64,000 nt of DNA from Rhizobium leguminosarum (GTDB lineage: Bacteria > Pseudomonadota > Alphaproteobacteria > Rhizobiales > Rhizobiaceae). This document shows positions 25,164 to 33,106 of this stretch, one piece after another (position 1 is the stretch's first letter; each line of letters begins with the position of its first letter). Both the position numbers and the translations under genes were made by a program. Where the stretch lies: positions 496,001 to 560,000 of the forward strand of contig NZ_MZMU01000003.1 in assembly GCF_004123835.1 (NCBI RefSeq). Direction: 5' to 3'. The notes under the pieces were generated by a model. That model made no database searches. It saw only the letters and a program-made list of their open reading frames with translations, and had not been told where the DNA came from.

Positions 25164-25511
25164 ATGTATCAGTTCTCATATGCCGAAGTCATGCAGGACT
25201 CGGTGGCCGACGCGAAAGAGCGGGAATGGCAGGTTCTTGACCGGTCCATAGATCTGCTGTCGTTGGCGCGCGAAAAGGAAAAATACGGCCGGGAAGCCAT
25301 TGAAGCCCTGTTTTATACACGCCGGGTCTGGATCAGCTTCATCGAGGATCTCAAACATCCCGACAACCAGCTGGAGATCGGGCTCAGGGCCAACCTCATC
25401 TCGATCGCGATCTGGATATTGAAGGAATGCGACAGGATCAGAAAACGTCAGTCTAATAACTACCAGGGCATCATCGACGTTACCACCATCATCAGGGATG
25501 GACTTAAATGA
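25164..25511 (+). CDS. flaF: Flagellin biosynthesis regulator FlaF
   Basis: Small helical protein (115 residues) needed for flagellin synthesis or secretion in alphaproteobacteria and acting with FlbT. The family pattern is visible: [20 protein letters not shown], then [20 protein letters not shown] and [16 protein letters not shown]. Its TGA overlaps the flbT ATG. Confidence 0.94.
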   Translation: MYQFSYAEVMQDSVADAKEREWQVLDRSIDLLSLAREKEKYGREAIEALFYTRRVWISFIEDLKHPDNQLEIGLRANLISIAIWILKECDRIRKRQSNNYQGIIDVTTIIRDGLK

Positions 25512-25957
25512 AAAGTACACTTCGCATTTCTCTGAAAGCCGGAGAAAGAATCTTCATCAACGGCGCCGTCCTGCGCGTCGACCGCAAGGTCGCGCTGGAA
25601 TTCCTGAATGATGTGACGTTCCTTCTCGAAAACCACGTCCTCCAGCCGGAGGGCGCCACGACGCCGCTGCGTCAGCTCTATTTCATCGCGCAGATGATCC
25701 TCATCAACCCTGAGGGCAAGGACCACTCGACGGCGTTGTTCCGCAAGTCGATCACCATGCTGCTCTCCTGCTTCAAGAACGAGGAGATTCTCGCCGAACT
25801 GAAGCGCATCGATGCGCTCGTCTCGACGGGCCGCGCCTTCGACGCGCTCAAGGCGATCCGCGGCCTCTACGCGATCGAAGACAATATACTCAACAACCAC
25901 GAAATGCCGCCGACGATGGTCGAGCAGATTCGCAGGGAGATCGCACCATGGCGGTAG
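25508..25957 (+). CDS. flbT: Flagellin mRNA regulator FlbT
   Basis: Post-transcriptional regulator of flagellin synthesis; in Caulobacter it acts on the 5' leader of flagellin mRNA. It has 149 residues: [40 protein letters not shown], and [17 protein letters not shown] are FlbT-typical. It overlaps flaF by four bases and flgD by ten. The hairpin leaders of flaA, flaB and flaC are candidate targets (inference). Confidence 0.95.
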   Translation: MKSTLRISLKAGERIFINGAVLRVDRKVALEFLNDVTFLLENHVLQPEGATTPLRQLYFIAQMILINPEGKDHSTALFRKSITMLLSCFKNEEILAELKRIDALVSTGRAFDALKAIRGLYAIEDNILNNHEMPPTMVEQIRREIAPWR

Positions 25958-26391
25958 ATGCAACATCGAGCGTGAGCACGTCGAGCACGACAAGCACGAC
26001 GAGCACGGCCCAGACGAAGGCGACGCTGAACTACGACAATTTCCTTCAGCTGCTCATCGCGCAGATGAAGAACCAGGATCCGACCGATCCGATGGATGCC
26101 AGCGAGCAGATGTCGCAGCTGGCAAGCTTCTCGCAGGTCGAACAGACGATCCAGACCAACACCAAGCTGGACACGCTACTGGCAAGCTCGAGCCTTACTC
26201 AGGCCAGCAGCTACGTCGGCAAATACATGGAAAGCGCCGACGGTAAGGTCAAGGGCACCATCGAATCCGTCAAGGTTTATTCCGACGGAATCATTGCGAC
26301 AACCACGGCTGGCGGGAATATACTCGTGCAGGCGGGAATCACTATTGCCGACAAGGCGCCGACCACGTCGACCGACACCAGCGATACCTGA
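25948..26391 (+). CDS. flgD: Flagellar hook cap / scaffolding protein FlgD (short form)
   Basis: Hook-capping protein that guides FlgE polymerisation. It has 147 residues, shorter than enteric FlgD (about 230). The FlgD N-terminal hallmark [39 protein letters not shown] is intact. The C-terminal part ([20 protein letters not shown]) covers only one small beta domain. Ser/Thr-rich start. It overlaps flbT by ten bases. Confidence 0.92.
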   Translation: MAVDATSSVSTSSTTSTTSTAQTKATLNYDNFLQLLIAQMKNQDPTDPMDASEQMSQLASFSQVEQTIQTNTKLDTLLASSSLTQASSYVGKYMESADGKVKGTIESVKVYSDGIIATTTAGGNILVQAGITIADKAPTTSTDTSDT

Positions 26392-26490
26392 TACCCACGG
26401 CGCCGGTACGCCGCATAACTCGGGTGATACCAATCAATGGCGGTCCGGCCACGGCGGGGCCGCTTCAAGGCGATATGAGGTTGCCTTCGG

Positions 26491-26757
26491 ATGAATGAAG
26501 CTGATGCATTGGATCTGTTTCAGGCGGCGATCTGGACCGTCCTGATTGCCGCCGGTCCCGCCGTCATCGCGGCGATGGTGGTGGGTCTCGTCATTGCCTT
26601 GATCCAGGCGCTGACCCAGGTGCAGGAAGCGACACTGACCTTCGTGCCGAAGATCGTCGCGGTGCTGATCACCGTCGGGGTCACAGCACCCTTCGTCGGC
26701 TCGCAGATCTCGATTTTCACCAATCTGGTCTTCTCGCGCATCCAGTCCGGTTTCTAA
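26491..26757 (+). CDS. fliQ: Flagellar export gate protein FliQ
   Basis: 88-residue membrane protein with two transmembrane helices (about 13-37 and 50-75) and the family motif GLVIALIQALTQVQEATLTF VPKI. Partner of FliP and FliR in the export gate. Shine-Dalgarno is weak; 99 bases separate it from flgD. Confidence 0.95.
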   Translation: MNEADALDLFQAAIWTVLIAAGPAVIAAMVVGLVIALIQALTQVQEATLTFVPKIVAVLITVGVTAPFVGSQISIFTNLVFSRIQSGF

Positions 26758-26860
26758 GCAATTCCAGCAAAAGTGCGCAGCGGTTTTGCGTCCGGGATTG
26801 CGTAGAAACAAAAAGTTAGAGCGGTTCTACTCTTCCATGAGAAGCTGAACCGCTCTGAGC
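26758..26860. repeat. Rhizobial palindromic repeat between fliQ and flhA
   Basis: Nested palindromes: GCAATTCC (26758-26765) / GGGATTGC (26794-26801) around GCAAAA...TTTTGC, then AGAGCGGTTC (26818-26827) / GAACCGCTCT (26847-26856). It begins directly after the fliQ stop. The CGCAGCGGTTTT core also occurs in the copy at 59144. Confidence 0.7.
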
Positions 26861-26948
26861 CACCTTCGCGCAAGCTTCGCCATTTAACTCTCGATCCGAA
26901 TTGGGCGGGCTGCATGTCCGCCTCCTCTCATGAAGAGACGGAATCGTC

Positions 26949-29036
26949 ATGGCGCAACCACCTGCACTCCCCCTTCCAAAAGTCGCCCCGAGCCTGCGCG
27001 ATGTCGGTTTTGCCCTCGGCATCATCGGCATCATCTGCATTCTCTTTCTGCCGATCCCGCCATTCCTGATCGATATGGGACTGGCCTTCTCGATCGCCTT
27101 CTCGGTGCTGATCCTGATGGTCGCGCTGTGGATCCAGAAACCGCTCGATTTCTCGTCTTTCCCGACCATTCTGCTGATCGCAACGATGACCCGGCTGGCG
27201 CTGAACATCGCGACGACACGCGTGATCCTTTCGCATGGCCATGAGGGCCACGATGCGGCAGGCGGCGTCATCGCCGGCTTTGCAAGCCTGGTGATGTCCG
27301 GCGACTTCGTCATCGGTCTGATCGTCTTCCTGATTCTCATCACCATCAACTTCATCGTCATCACCAAGGGCGCCACACGTATCGCCGAAGTCGGCGCGCG
27401 TTTCACCCTGGATGCCATCCCCGGCAAACAGATGTCGATCGACGCCGATCTCTCGGCCGGCATCATCGACGAGAGGGAAGCCCAGCGCCGGCGCAGGGAA
27501 CTCGAGGAGGAAAGCTCCTTCTTCGGTGCGATGGACGGCGCGTCGAAATTCGTGCGCGGCGATGCCGTCGCCGGCCTGATCATCACCTGCATCAACATCT
27601 TCGGCGGCATCATCATCGGCTACTTCCGCCACGGCATGCCGATCGGCGAAGCCGCTGACGTCTTCGTCAAGCTCTCGGTCGGCGACGGCCTCGTCGCACA
27701 GATGCCGGCTCTCATCGTTTCGCTCGCCGCCGGCCTTCTCGTCTCTCGCGGCGGCACCACCGGCTCCACCGACCAGGCGGTCGTCAACCAGTTGAGCGGT
27801 TATCCCCGTGCGCTTTCCGTCTCGGCGGTGCTGATGTTCATCCTGGCCTTGATGCCGGGCCTGCCGTTTGTGCCCTTCGTGGTCCTCGGCGGTCTTCTCG
27901 CCTTCGGCGCCTGGTTCATCCCGCGTCAGGTCGAGGCAGAGAACATGCTTCGCCGCGAGCAGGAAGAAAAGAAGGTCGTCCAGAACAAGGAACTGGAAAA
28001 GGATTCGGTCAAGGCAGTGCTGCGCACCTCCGAAATCGAGCTCGCGCTCGGCAAGATGGTCTCGACGCGCCTGCTCGGCGCCCACCAGGAACTCGCCTTC
28101 CGCGTCGGCAAGATGCGCAAGAAATTCGCCACGCAATACGGCTTCGTCGTGCCCGAGATCAAGGTGACGGACGATATCGCCATCGCCGAGAAGTCCTACC
28201 AGATCCGCATCCACGGCACGACGGTCGCTTCCAACCTGCTGCGCGTCGGCGAAGTCCTCGTCGTGACCGGCGCCGGCCGCCGGCCGAGCATTCCCGGCGA
28301 CGAAATCCGCGAGCCCGCTTTCGGCATGCCTGCCGTCTCGATCCTCGAAAACTTCGCCGACGATCTGAAACGCGAGGGCTTCCAGCCGATCGACAACGTC
28401 TCCGTCGTGCTCACCCATATGAGCGAGGTCATCCGCAACAACCTGCCGCAGCTGCTGTCCTACAAGGACGTCAAGGTGCTGATCGATCGGCTCGATCCCG
28501 AATACAAGAAGCTTGCAGACGAAATCTGCTCGTCGCACATGTCCTATTCGGGCCTGCAGGCAGTGCTCAAGCTGCTGCTTGCCGAACGTGTCTCGATCCG
28601 CAACCTGCACCTCATTCTCGAGGCGGTGGCCGAGCTCGCCCCGCATGTCAGGAAGACCGAGCAGATCGTCGAGCATGTCCGCATCCGCATGGCCCAGCAG
28701 CTTTGCGGCGATCTCGCCGACAATGGCGTTCTGCGCGTGCTGCGGCTGGGCAGCAAATGGGATCTCGCTTTCCACCAGGCGCTGAAGCGCGACGCCAAGG
28801 GCGAGGTGATCGAATTCGACATCGATCCGCGCAGCCTGGAGGAGTTCAGCGAGCAGGCCACCAAAGTTATCCGTGAGTTCATGGATCGCGGCCTGCCATT
28901 CGCACTTGTCACGTCGCCGGAAACACGCTCCTATGTGCGCATGATCATCGAGAGGCTCTTCGCCACGCTCCCGGTCCTGTCGCATGTCGAACTGGCCAAA
29001 GGCATCGAGATAAAGATTTTGGGCTCTATTTCATGA
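26949..29036 (+). CDS. flhA: Flagellar export gate protein FlhA
   Basis: Large export-gate protein (695 residues): about eight N-terminal transmembrane helices (20-330) and a cytoplasmic substrate-docking domain. The FHIPEP family region is clear: [41 protein letters not shown], and [21 protein letters not shown]. The stop overlaps the fliR ATG. A 685-codon open frame on the opposite strand is a shadow. Confidence 0.98.
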   Translation: MAQPPALPLPKVAPSLRDVGFALGIIGIICILFLPIPPFLIDMGLAFSIAFSVLILMVALWIQKPLDFSSFPTILLIATMTRLALNIATTRVILSHGHEGHDAAGGVIAGFASLVMSGDFVIGLIVFLILITINFIVITKGATRIAEVGARFTLDAIPGKQMSIDADLSAGIIDEREAQRRRRELEEESSFFGAMDGASKFVRGDAVAGLIITCINIFGGIIIGYFRHGMPIGEAADVFVKLSVGDGLVAQMPALIVSLAAGLLVSRGGTTGSTDQAVVNQLSGYPRALSVSAVLMFILALMPGLPFVPFVVLGGLLAFGAWFIPRQVEAENMLRREQEEKKVVQNKELEKDSVKAVLRTSEIELALGKMVSTRLLGAHQELAFRVGKMRKKFATQYGFVVPEIKVTDDIAIAEKSYQIRIHGTTVASNLLRVGEVLVVTGAGRRPSIPGDEIREPAFGMPAVSILENFADDLKREGFQPIDNVSVVLTHMSEVIRNNLPQLLSYKDVKVLIDRLDPEYKKLADEICSSHMSYSGLQAVLKLLLAERVSIRNLHLILEAVAELAPHVRKTEQIVEHVRIRMAQQLCGDLADNGVLRVLRLGSKWDLAFHQALKRDAKGEVIEFDIDPRSLEEFSEQATKVIREFMDRGLPFALVTSPETRSYVRMIIERLFATLPVLSHVELAKGIEIKILGSIS

Positions 29037-29785
29037 TAACAGACCCGCAAGGGACCGTTCTCGCGCTGTTTCTGGTTTTCTGCCGGATCGGTGGCTGTGT
29101 GCTGGCTCTTCCGGGCTTTTCCTCGGCGCGCGTGCCCCAACAGCTGCGCGTCTTCATCGCCGGCGCGCTCTCGATCGCCGTCATGCCGTTGCTCTGGGAT
29201 ACCGTCTATCCGGCCGTTCACACCGGTGCCGGAACCTATATCGGCCTGATCTTCAGCGAATCGCTGATCGGCGTGATGTATGGCATGCTGGCGAGAATCT
29301 ACACGCTCGGCATGCAGTTCGCCGCCTCGATCACCGCCATGATGGTCGGCTACACTCAGCCGGGCTCCGCCGACGTCATCGAAGATACGCCGGAGACCAG
29401 CCTGTCGGCCTTTATCACCTTTGCCGGCATGATGATCCTCTTCATCATGGATTTTCATCACATCGTCTTCCGCGCGCTGATCGATTCCTACACGACCATG
29501 CCATTCGGCGGCATGATGCAGATGCGCGCGACGCTGATCTCCTTTACCGACACGCTGGAGCAGACCACCTACATCATGCTGCGGCTGGCGAGCCCCTTCC
29601 TGATCTACGGCCTGATCTTCAACGTTTCGATCGGTTTCATCAACAAGCTGGCGCCGCAGATCCCGGTCTACTTCATCTCCACGCCCTATCTGCTGATGGG
29701 CGGGCTCTTCCTGATCTATTTTTCGATTGCGGCGATGGTCAGCCAGTTCGGCCAGTCCTTCGGCTCGATCTATATCGGGCGATGA
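29033..29785 (+). CDS. fliR: Flagellar export gate protein FliR
   Basis: Export-gate membrane protein, 250 residues with about six hydrophobic helices. Family features: [25 protein letters not shown] near the N-terminus and [12 protein letters not shown] in the middle. It overlaps flhA by four bases and ends eight bases before the FliJ-like gene. Confidence 0.96.
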   Translation: MITDPQGTVLALFLVFCRIGGCVLALPGFSSARVPQQLRVFIAGALSIAVMPLLWDTVYPAVHTGAGTYIGLIFSESLIGVMYGMLARIYTLGMQFAASITAMMVGYTQPGSADVIEDTPETSLSAFITFAGMMILFIMDFHHIVFRALIDSYTTMPFGGMMQMRATLISFTDTLEQTTYIMLRLASPFLIYGLIFNVSIGFINKLAPQIPVYFISTPYLLMGGLFLIYFSIAAMVSQFGQSFGSIYIGR

Positions 29786-29792
29786 GGCTGAT

Positions 29793-30206
29793 ATGATCGA
29801 AAAGAAGCGCTCTGAGAAGCTCAAGCGGCTGCTCTCGGTGCAGCGGCATATCGAAAGAATGGCCGAGAACGACCTGGCTGAAACCAGCCGTCAGCGTGTC
29901 GAGGTCAATGTGGCGATGGACGACGTCATCCTCGCGCTCGGCTCGATGGACCCCGTCCACCACGCCTTCTCGCAGAATTACGCCGACCGATTCGGCAGGC
30001 TCACCATCAAGGACCAGCAGCTGACCGGCATGCAGCAGATCCACGAGATGCGGCTGACGCGCGAGCGCGCCAAGGGCGACCGCCTCGAAGACGGCATGAA
30101 GGAAGCCCTGGAAGTCGAGCGCCGCGAGGCCGATGACAATGCCGTCTACGATGTCATCGATCAGCAATTCGCAACGCCAGCCTCCAGCAAGCTTCAAAAA
30201 CCATAG
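29793..30206 (+). CDS. Small coiled-coil flagellar protein, FliJ-like
   Basis: 137 residues; the ATG at 29793 (MIEKKRSEKLKRLLSVQRHI) follows fliR by seven bases. It is almost wholly helical and charged, with two long heptad segments (about 1-55 and 70-115), which is the shape of FliJ, the ATPase rotor stalk. No decisive sequence motif. The position next to export-gate genes supports a role in export; FliJ itself is not otherwise visible in the window. Confidence 0.5.
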   Translation: MIEKKRSEKLKRLLSVQRHIERMAENDLAETSRQRVEVNVAMDDVILALGSMDPVHHAFSQNYADRFGRLTIKDQQLTGMQQIHEMRLTRERAKGDRLEDGMKEALEVERREADDNAVYDVIDQQFATPASSKLQKP

Positions 30207-30238
30207 TCGTTACGATCTTAAATTCAGAGGATTGTAAC

Positions 30239-30802
30239 GTGGCTATTTCGCCCCCCAGTGATCTGGTCCTGGACGTTGTCAAAGCTGCCGACCCCATGGA
30301 GGTTCAGGCGGCCCAGGAAAAGTTGAAGGCAAATCGTGCGGCCTTTGCCGCAACGAGCCTCGCCGAGAATGGCAAAGGCTTCTCCAATACGGTCGACGTT
30401 CTCGATCATGTCGGCCAGAAGAGCGGCCTCGCCAACATCCAGAACCGCACCAAGACCGAGGAAGTTCCGGAAAGCTACCGGAAGTTCGAGGCCATGGTCC
30501 TGCAGAATTTCGTCAAGTCCATGCTGCCGAGCGAAAGCGAAGACGTCTACGGCAAGGGTGCGACCGGCGATATCTGGAAAGGCATGATGGCCGAACAGCT
30601 CGGCAACGTCATGGCCAAGGGAGACGGCATCGGCATCGCCAAGCAGATGTACAGCGAGCAACTGCGCCGGCAGGAAGGCAAGATCGTCAATGCCTCCACC
30701 GACGACGATGACCGCAACACCGCGCTCAGCATGATCGATGACTTCCAGCGCAAGACCTTTGGCACGCCGACGGCGGAAGCCAAGGCCGATAGAACAGGAT
30801 GA
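30239..30802 (+). CDS. flgJ: Rod-binding protein, FlgJ N-terminal domain only
   Basis: Starts at GTG with AGAGG 9 bases upstream; 187 residues. Residues about 78-135 match the rod-binding domain of FlgJ (YRKFEAMVLQNFVKSMLPSE, WKGMMAEQLGNVMAKGDGIG). The muramidase domain of enterobacterial FlgJ is absent; a separate transglycosylase is encoded at 19602. The last codons (RTG and stop) lie in a palindromic repeat, so the original C-terminus may have been replaced. Confidence 0.8.
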   Translation: MAISPPSDLVLDVVKAADPMEVQAAQEKLKANRAAFAATSLAENGKGFSNTVDVLDHVGQKSGLANIQNRTKTEEVPESYRKFEAMVLQNFVKSMLPSESEDVYGKGATGDIWKGMMAEQLGNVMAKGDGIGIAKQMYSEQLRRQEGKIVNASTDDDDRNTALSMIDDFQRKTFGTPTAEAKADRTG

Positions 30803-30840
30803 TTTTAGGCCGGGTCGGCCTAAAATCTGAATCCTGTTCT
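30791..30840. repeat. Palindromic repeat overlapping the flgJ 3' end
   Basis: AGAACAGGAT (30791-30800) pairs with ATCCTGTTCT (30831-30840), and inside it GATTTTAGGCC pairs with GGCCTAAAATC. The flgJ-like stop codon lies within the left arm. Confidence 0.8.
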
Positions 30841-30853
30841 AAATTAAATAGTT

Positions 30854-30903
30854 AGAGCATGATGTCGTCCGAAAACCGCGCACACTTTCGGCATCATGCT
30901 CTA
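30854..30903. repeat. Palindromic rhizobial repeat
   Basis: AGAGCATGATG on the left and GCATCATGCTCT on the right, around CCGAAAACCGCGCACACTTT. The centre resembles the CCAAAACCGCTGCGCACTTT core of the copies at 52685 and 59144. Confidence 0.8.
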
Positions 30904-30926
30904 AGCGACGCATAATCGAGGGTACA

Positions 30927-31292
30927 ATGGAAATAATTTCGAACGAATACAGGATCAAATCCGTTCTCGGACGCCTCGAAATGATCATCGACAATGAGAA
31001 CACCCGGATCGGCAACGATCCGCAGTTCGATCTCAAGGTCTCAAATGCGCATAAGAGCCGCTGCCTCTACGAGCTGTCGATGCTTTTCCGCGATACCGAT
31101 CCGGCCGAGCTTGCCGCTGCCCATCTCGATCAGCTGCACGGCCTGAAGAAGAAACTGGTTCTCAATGCTCGTCGCGTCGAGGCGCATCTCGAAGCGGTTC
31201 GCGCTGTCGCCGACCTGCTGAAGAACGCAGTTCAGGACGCCGATGCCGACGGCACCTATTCCCAGGAACAATTCGCCGCGCGTGGAAACTGA
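30927..31292 (+). CDS. Small helical flagellar-cluster protein, possible FlgN-like chaperone
   Basis: 121 residues, mostly helical (SVLGRLEMIIDNENTRIGND, LDQLHGLKKKLVLNARRVEA HLEAVRAVADLLKNAVQDAD). The size, helix content and position after hook-junction and export genes fit FlgN, the export chaperone for FlgK/FlgL. I see no diagnostic motif, so this is a suggestion. Its stop overlaps the ATG of the next gene. Confidence 0.55.
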   Translation: MEIISNEYRIKSVLGRLEMIIDNENTRIGNDPQFDLKVSNAHKSRCLYELSMLFRDTDPAELAAAHLDQLHGLKKKLVLNARRVEAHLEAVRAVADLLKNAVQDADADGTYSQEQFAARGN

Positions 31293-31831
31293 TGATCAAG
31301 CTCGTCCTCACCGGTGTCTGGGTTTGCGCCATCACCTTGGCATCGGTCTATTTCTCGGTGTATCTGGCGACCGCGCCGGCGCCCGCAGCGACGGATTCCA
31401 AGCAGAGCGCGCTTGAACTGGTGAAGGGCGAAACGATCACGGTGCCGATCATCGGCAACGGTGCGATCACCGGTTATTTCCTCGGCCGCGTTTCGTTCAT
31501 GATGAACAAGGACATGCTGAAAGGCGTGACGCTGCCGCTGAGCGAGATGACGACGGACGAGCTTTTCAGCCTGCTTGTCGGCAACAAGATGGTCGATATC
31601 GCTCACATCAAATCCTTCGATCCGAAGGCTTTCCGCGAAGAGATCAAGAAGGGCATGAACGAGCGCCTCGGCGGCGAATACGTCGCCGATGTGATGCTGG
31701 AGCAGCTCGACTATCTCTCCAAGGAAGAGGTCAAGGAAAGCTCCGCCGGTCAGCCGAAGAAGGTGGGCGCACCCGTCAAGATCGTCGAGACCGCACCGGC
31801 CGCCGAAGCACCGGCGCCAGCGGCCCACTAA
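31292..31831 (+). CDS. Conserved membrane-anchored protein at the end of the flagellar cluster, unknown function
   Basis: 179 residues with one N-terminal transmembrane helix (LVLTGVWVCAITLASVYFSV YLA, about 4-26) and a periplasmic domain (VKGETITVPIIGNGAITGYF LGRVSFMMN), ending in a Pro/Ala-rich tail. The layout (one helix, then a beta-rich domain with FLGRVSF) recalls FliL-type proteins, but I would not name it. Translationally coupled to the gene before it. Confidence 0.75.
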   Translation: MIKLVLTGVWVCAITLASVYFSVYLATAPAPAATDSKQSALELVKGETITVPIIGNGAITGYFLGRVSFMMNKDMLKGVTLPLSEMTTDELFSLLVGNKMVDIAHIKSFDPKAFREEIKKGMNERLGGEYVADVMLEQLDYLSKEEVKESSAGQPKKVGAPVKIVETAPAAEAPAPAAH

Positions 31832-31849
31832 ACACCCATTCGATCATCG

Positions 31850-31877
31850 ACAAACGGCGCCCGAGGGCGCCGTTTGT
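31850..31877 (+). terminator. Terminator closing the flagellar island
   Basis: 12-bp stem ACAAACGGCGCC / GGCGCCGTTTGT with a 4-base loop, shortly after the last gene. Confidence 0.8.
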
Positions 31878-32119
31878 CGTTGCCGCGCGTGGTTAATAAA
31901 CCACTTATACGAGCATGGAAATTCAAGGAATTTTCCTAAGGGTTGTTTGAAACCGTCCTGTTATATCAGCTGTCACAGCTTGGCATGCGCCGCTTATCCG
32001 GGATCGGAGCGACGCCTACCGGCAGGACGCGACCGGTCCTTTCGAGACCTCCGGTGCGGAAATATGGGCTTGTTTTCCGGGATGTCGGGCGCATGCAGCA
32101 CCCTCGGCAGGAGGTAGGA

Positions 32120-32959
32120 ATGAATCTGATTGCAAACTTCGCGGTGCTCGCATCGCGGCGGACGATCTTCGATCTGCCGGTCTGCGATCTCGGCTGGGAC
32201 GACGCCCTCGTTTTCATCAACGAGCTGGCCTCCATTCCCGTCGGCCAGACCGTGGTTTGCTTCGTCAACGCGCACAACATGCTGACGGCGCTACGCGACG
32301 ACGAATATTACCGGATCATGTCGCACAATCTGGTGCTGCCGGATGGCATCGGCCTCAACATCGCATCGCAGATCGCCCATGGCGCACCGTTTCCGGCTAA
32401 TCTGAACGGAACCGATTTCGTGCCGGCCTTCCTGACCTTCATGGAGGCCCCGCGCCGCATCGGCCTCATCGGCGGCGAGCGTTCGGTCGTCGAGGCGGCG
32501 GCGGAAAATTTCCGCAGACACACGCCCTGGCACGAATTCGTCGTCGTTTCCGACGGTTACTTCGACAAGGTCGATTCCACTGAGGTCATAGAGGAGCTCG
32601 AGCACCAGAAGCTCGATATCCTGATCGTCGGCATGGGAACGCCGCTGCAGGAGAAATGGGTTCACAACAATATCCGCGCCGATCATGCGCGCCTGGTGCT
32701 GACCGTGGGCGCTCTCTTCGACTTCGTCTCCGGCGCCGTCCCGCGTGCGCCGAAGACGGTGCGGATGATGCGCCTGGAATGGGCCTATCGCCTGCTGCAG
32801 GAGCCGGCGCGCCTCTGGCGCCGTTACATCATCGGCATTCCGGTCTTCCTCTTCCATGTCCTGCGTTACCGCTTCCGCCGGCGCGAAAGGATTCTCAGCC
32901 ATCCGGAAGAGCACGGCAGCGCGCTGCAGCTGCGGTCGGACCATAAGAAGGCGAGCTGA
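32120..32959 (+). CDS. WecG/TagA/CpsF-family glycosyltransferase
   Basis: Transfers a sugar (N-acetylmannosamine or a uronic acid form in known members) to a lipid-linked glycan at the membrane. The ATG at 32120 (279 residues) follows GGAGG by five bases. Family motifs: FVNAHNMLTALRDDEYY, LVLPDGIGLNIASQI, FPANLNGTDFVPAFL, VGMGTPLQEKW, and VGALFDFVSGAVPRAPKTVR. The Arg-rich amphipathic C-terminus is the usual membrane tether. The polysaccharide co-polymerase gene downstream suggests they serve one surface glycan. Confidence 0.9.
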   Translation: MNLIANFAVLASRRTIFDLPVCDLGWDDALVFINELASIPVGQTVVCFVNAHNMLTALRDDEYYRIMSHNLVLPDGIGLNIASQIAHGAPFPANLNGTDFVPAFLTFMEAPRRIGLIGGERSVVEAAAENFRRHTPWHEFVVVSDGYFDKVDSTEVIEELEHQKLDILIVGMGTPLQEKWVHNNIRADHARLVLTVGALFDFVSGAVPRAPKTVRMMRLEWAYRLLQEPARLWRRYIIGIPVFLFHVLRYRFRRRERILSHPEEHGSALQLRSDHKKAS

Positions 32960-32968
32960 CCTTATAGC

Positions 32969-32994
32969 GCCGCGTGTCTAACAGGACGCGCGGC
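32969..32994 (+). terminator. Hairpin after the WecG-type gene (repeat-like)
   Basis: GCCGCGTGTC (32969-32978) pairs with GACGCGCGGC (32985-32994). The arm resembles the GCGCGTC/GACGCGC core of the repeats at 1506 and 7821. Confidence 0.55.
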
Positions 32995-33017
32995 TTAGCA
33001 ATTCTTGCCCGCTGCGG

Positions 33018-33025
33018 TTAACCAT
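33018..33025 (+). promoter_or_regulatory. CtrA-type half-site TTAACCAT upstream of the co-polymerase gene
   Basis: TTAACCAT, 82 bases before the GTG start. A single 8-base match, so weak on its own. Confidence 0.3.
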
Positions 33026-33106
33026 TTCTTTGCCATGATTATTTAGAGTCGCTTAATCATCTGCATTCGTGCGGATGAGCGAACTCGGCCATCATGTGCA
33101 TGAGAT

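Noticed and set aside
26928..28985. 685-codon open frame on the minus strand opposite flhA
   Set aside because: It lies wholly antisense to a textbook FlhA gene, has low-complexity His/Asp/Arg composition, and reflects high-GC third positions.
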